Shown: positions 22,042 through 22,606 of the stretch, piece after piece
Position numbering within the stretch: the first letter of the stretch is position 1
Layout: each line of letters opens with the position of its first letter
DNA from: JACPFJ01 sp041738275
Lineage (GTDB): Bacteria > Desulfobacterota > Desulfuromonadia > Geobacterales > Pseudopelobacteraceae
Assembly (NCBI GenBank): GCA_041738275.1
Contig: JBGSQD010000210.1
Location: 1-22,606 of the forward strand
Reading direction: 5' to 3'
Length of the DNA: 22,606 bases
Notes under the pieces: model-generated
The model's input: the letters and a program-made list of their open reading frames with translations, nothing else
What the model was told of the DNA's origin: nothing
Databases searched by the model: none
Translations under genes and position numbers: made by a program

Positions 22042-22606
22042 TCACTTCAATCCGTTTAAGGGAAACTGCATAACAACACCGAAGCGGTTGCTTTTTGATT
22101 TGATTGCAGACGCATTGGAACGAGTCTGCAATTGCGGTGTAGAATACTCGACCATAATCGTGGACTTTATCCCAAACATCTTTTCAAATCCCAAACTGAG
22201 GACGCCGACCGGGTCGGTGACAATGAGTATCGCGTGGTCGTACCACCTCAGCACCTGCTTGCCCTTGATCGCCTCACGCCAGGGTTCAAAGACAAAGGCC
22301 CCGAAAAACGAACCAATGACAGGAGTAACAATCAGGTCCTGGATGGACGGCTTTTCAAAAAAACTCTCAACTCCAAACTCGTACATTGCCGATATCAGCG
22401 TAGAGTAAACAAGCGAAGGGACTTTATCCAGACCGCGGTCTCTGGCACGGATATAGTACGTGGCTCCCCAGTATGGATGCAGGATGTAATTGATATAGAA
22501 TTTGTCGATATCTATGCCGGGATTGACAACATTTTCAGAATACTTCTTGAAACTGTTCTTTTTTTGCTCGGAGCTCCAGTTAGAAACACTCTCCGGCATC
22601 ATATAG
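22042..22606 (-). CDS. DUF3943 domain protein, 5' truncated by the window end
   Basis: Read on the - strand, with stop at 22042-22044. The frame stays open to the window edge, so the N-terminus (and probably a signal peptide) lies beyond; an in-frame ATG at 22602 is only the first one seen. DUF3943 features: NYILHPYWGATYYIRARDRG near residues 37-56 of the visible part, then ISAMYEFGVESFFEKPS, and DLIVTPVIGSFFGAFVFEPW. Members are envelope-associated proteins of unknown function, thought to be outer-membrane related. The gene is convergent with the T6SS operon and not part of it. Confidence 0.8.
   Translation of the reverse strand, partial: YMMPESVSNWSSEQKKNSFKKYSENVVNPGIDIDKFYINYILHPYWGATYYIRARDRGLDKVPSLVYSTLISAMYEFGVESFFEKPSIQDLIVTPVIGSFFGAFVFEPWREAIKGKQVLRWYDHAILIVTDPVGVLSLGFEKMFGIKSTIMVEYSTPQLQTRSNASAIKSKSNRFGVVMQFPLNGLK

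Noticed and set aside
22007..22408. Open frame of 133 residues on the + strand near the right end
   Set aside because: It is antisense to the DUF3943 gene, whose family motifs are clear; no SD or known domain.
1..22606. tRNA, rRNA, CRISPR arrays, insertion sequences
   Set aside because: I saw no direct-repeat/spacer array, transposase frame, terminal inverted repeats or RNA gene; the region is compact protein-coding operon.

Overview
This window is the 3' part of a type VI secretion system (T6SS) gene cluster, almost all on the + strand. It comes from a Gram-negative bacterium: there are lipoproteins, periplasmic proteins, a peptidoglycan lytic enzyme and a DUF3943 protein. Moderate GC, domain architectures such as FHA-EAL and kinase-PEGA, and the gene order suggest a Desulfuromonadota (Geobacter-like) host. 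That assignment is inference; no marker gene is present.

Layout. (1) Bases 1-3178: the end of tssG (baseplate) and the full sheath-recycling ATPase clpV. (2) 3304-3987: an orphan protein with the SGC...HxGT signature of CNF1/BLF1-type deamidases, a likely toxin. (3) 4065-6652: an unusual TssB-TssC-like fusion and an FHA-EAL protein that links phosphothreonine recognition to cyclic-di-GMP. (4) 6742-14920: the payload island. It holds VgrG, a DUF4123 adaptor, a small accessory protein, a protein-glutaminase effector and a secreted putative immunity protein. A second set follows: a paralogue of the small accessory protein, a metzincin metallopeptidase effector, a lipoprotein putative immunity protein, a DUF4280 PAAR-like tip protein, and a second HExxH protein. 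(5) 14960-21816: a tightly coupled signalling and envelope block of FHA-transmembrane-lytic transglycosylase, PP2C phosphatase, periplasmic trypsin-like protease, Ser/Thr kinase with PEGA domain, a redoxin-like/TPR/CsgG-like protein, and a CsgG-like lipoprotein. It ends at a strong hairpin terminator (21821-21872). (6) 22042-22606: a convergent, truncated DUF3943 gene outside the cluster.

How the genes work together (inference from families). ClpV recycles the sheath. VgrG and the DUF4280 protein form the tip. DUF4123 and the two small paralogous proteins probably load the glutaminase and the metallopeptidase. The kinase and phosphatase would set the phosphorylation state of the two FHA proteins. 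One of those carries the cell-wall-cutting domain needed to pass the apparatus through peptidoglycan, and the other carries a c-di-GMP phosphodiesterase-like domain. The standalone tssB, tssC, hcp, tssE, tssF, tssJKLM genes are not in this window and presumably lie upstream.

The most notable content is three, possibly four, putative toxins of different chemistry: a CNF-like deamidase, a protein glutaminase, a metzincin and a zincin-like protein. Two of them are arranged in parallel accessory-toxin-immunity cassettes.
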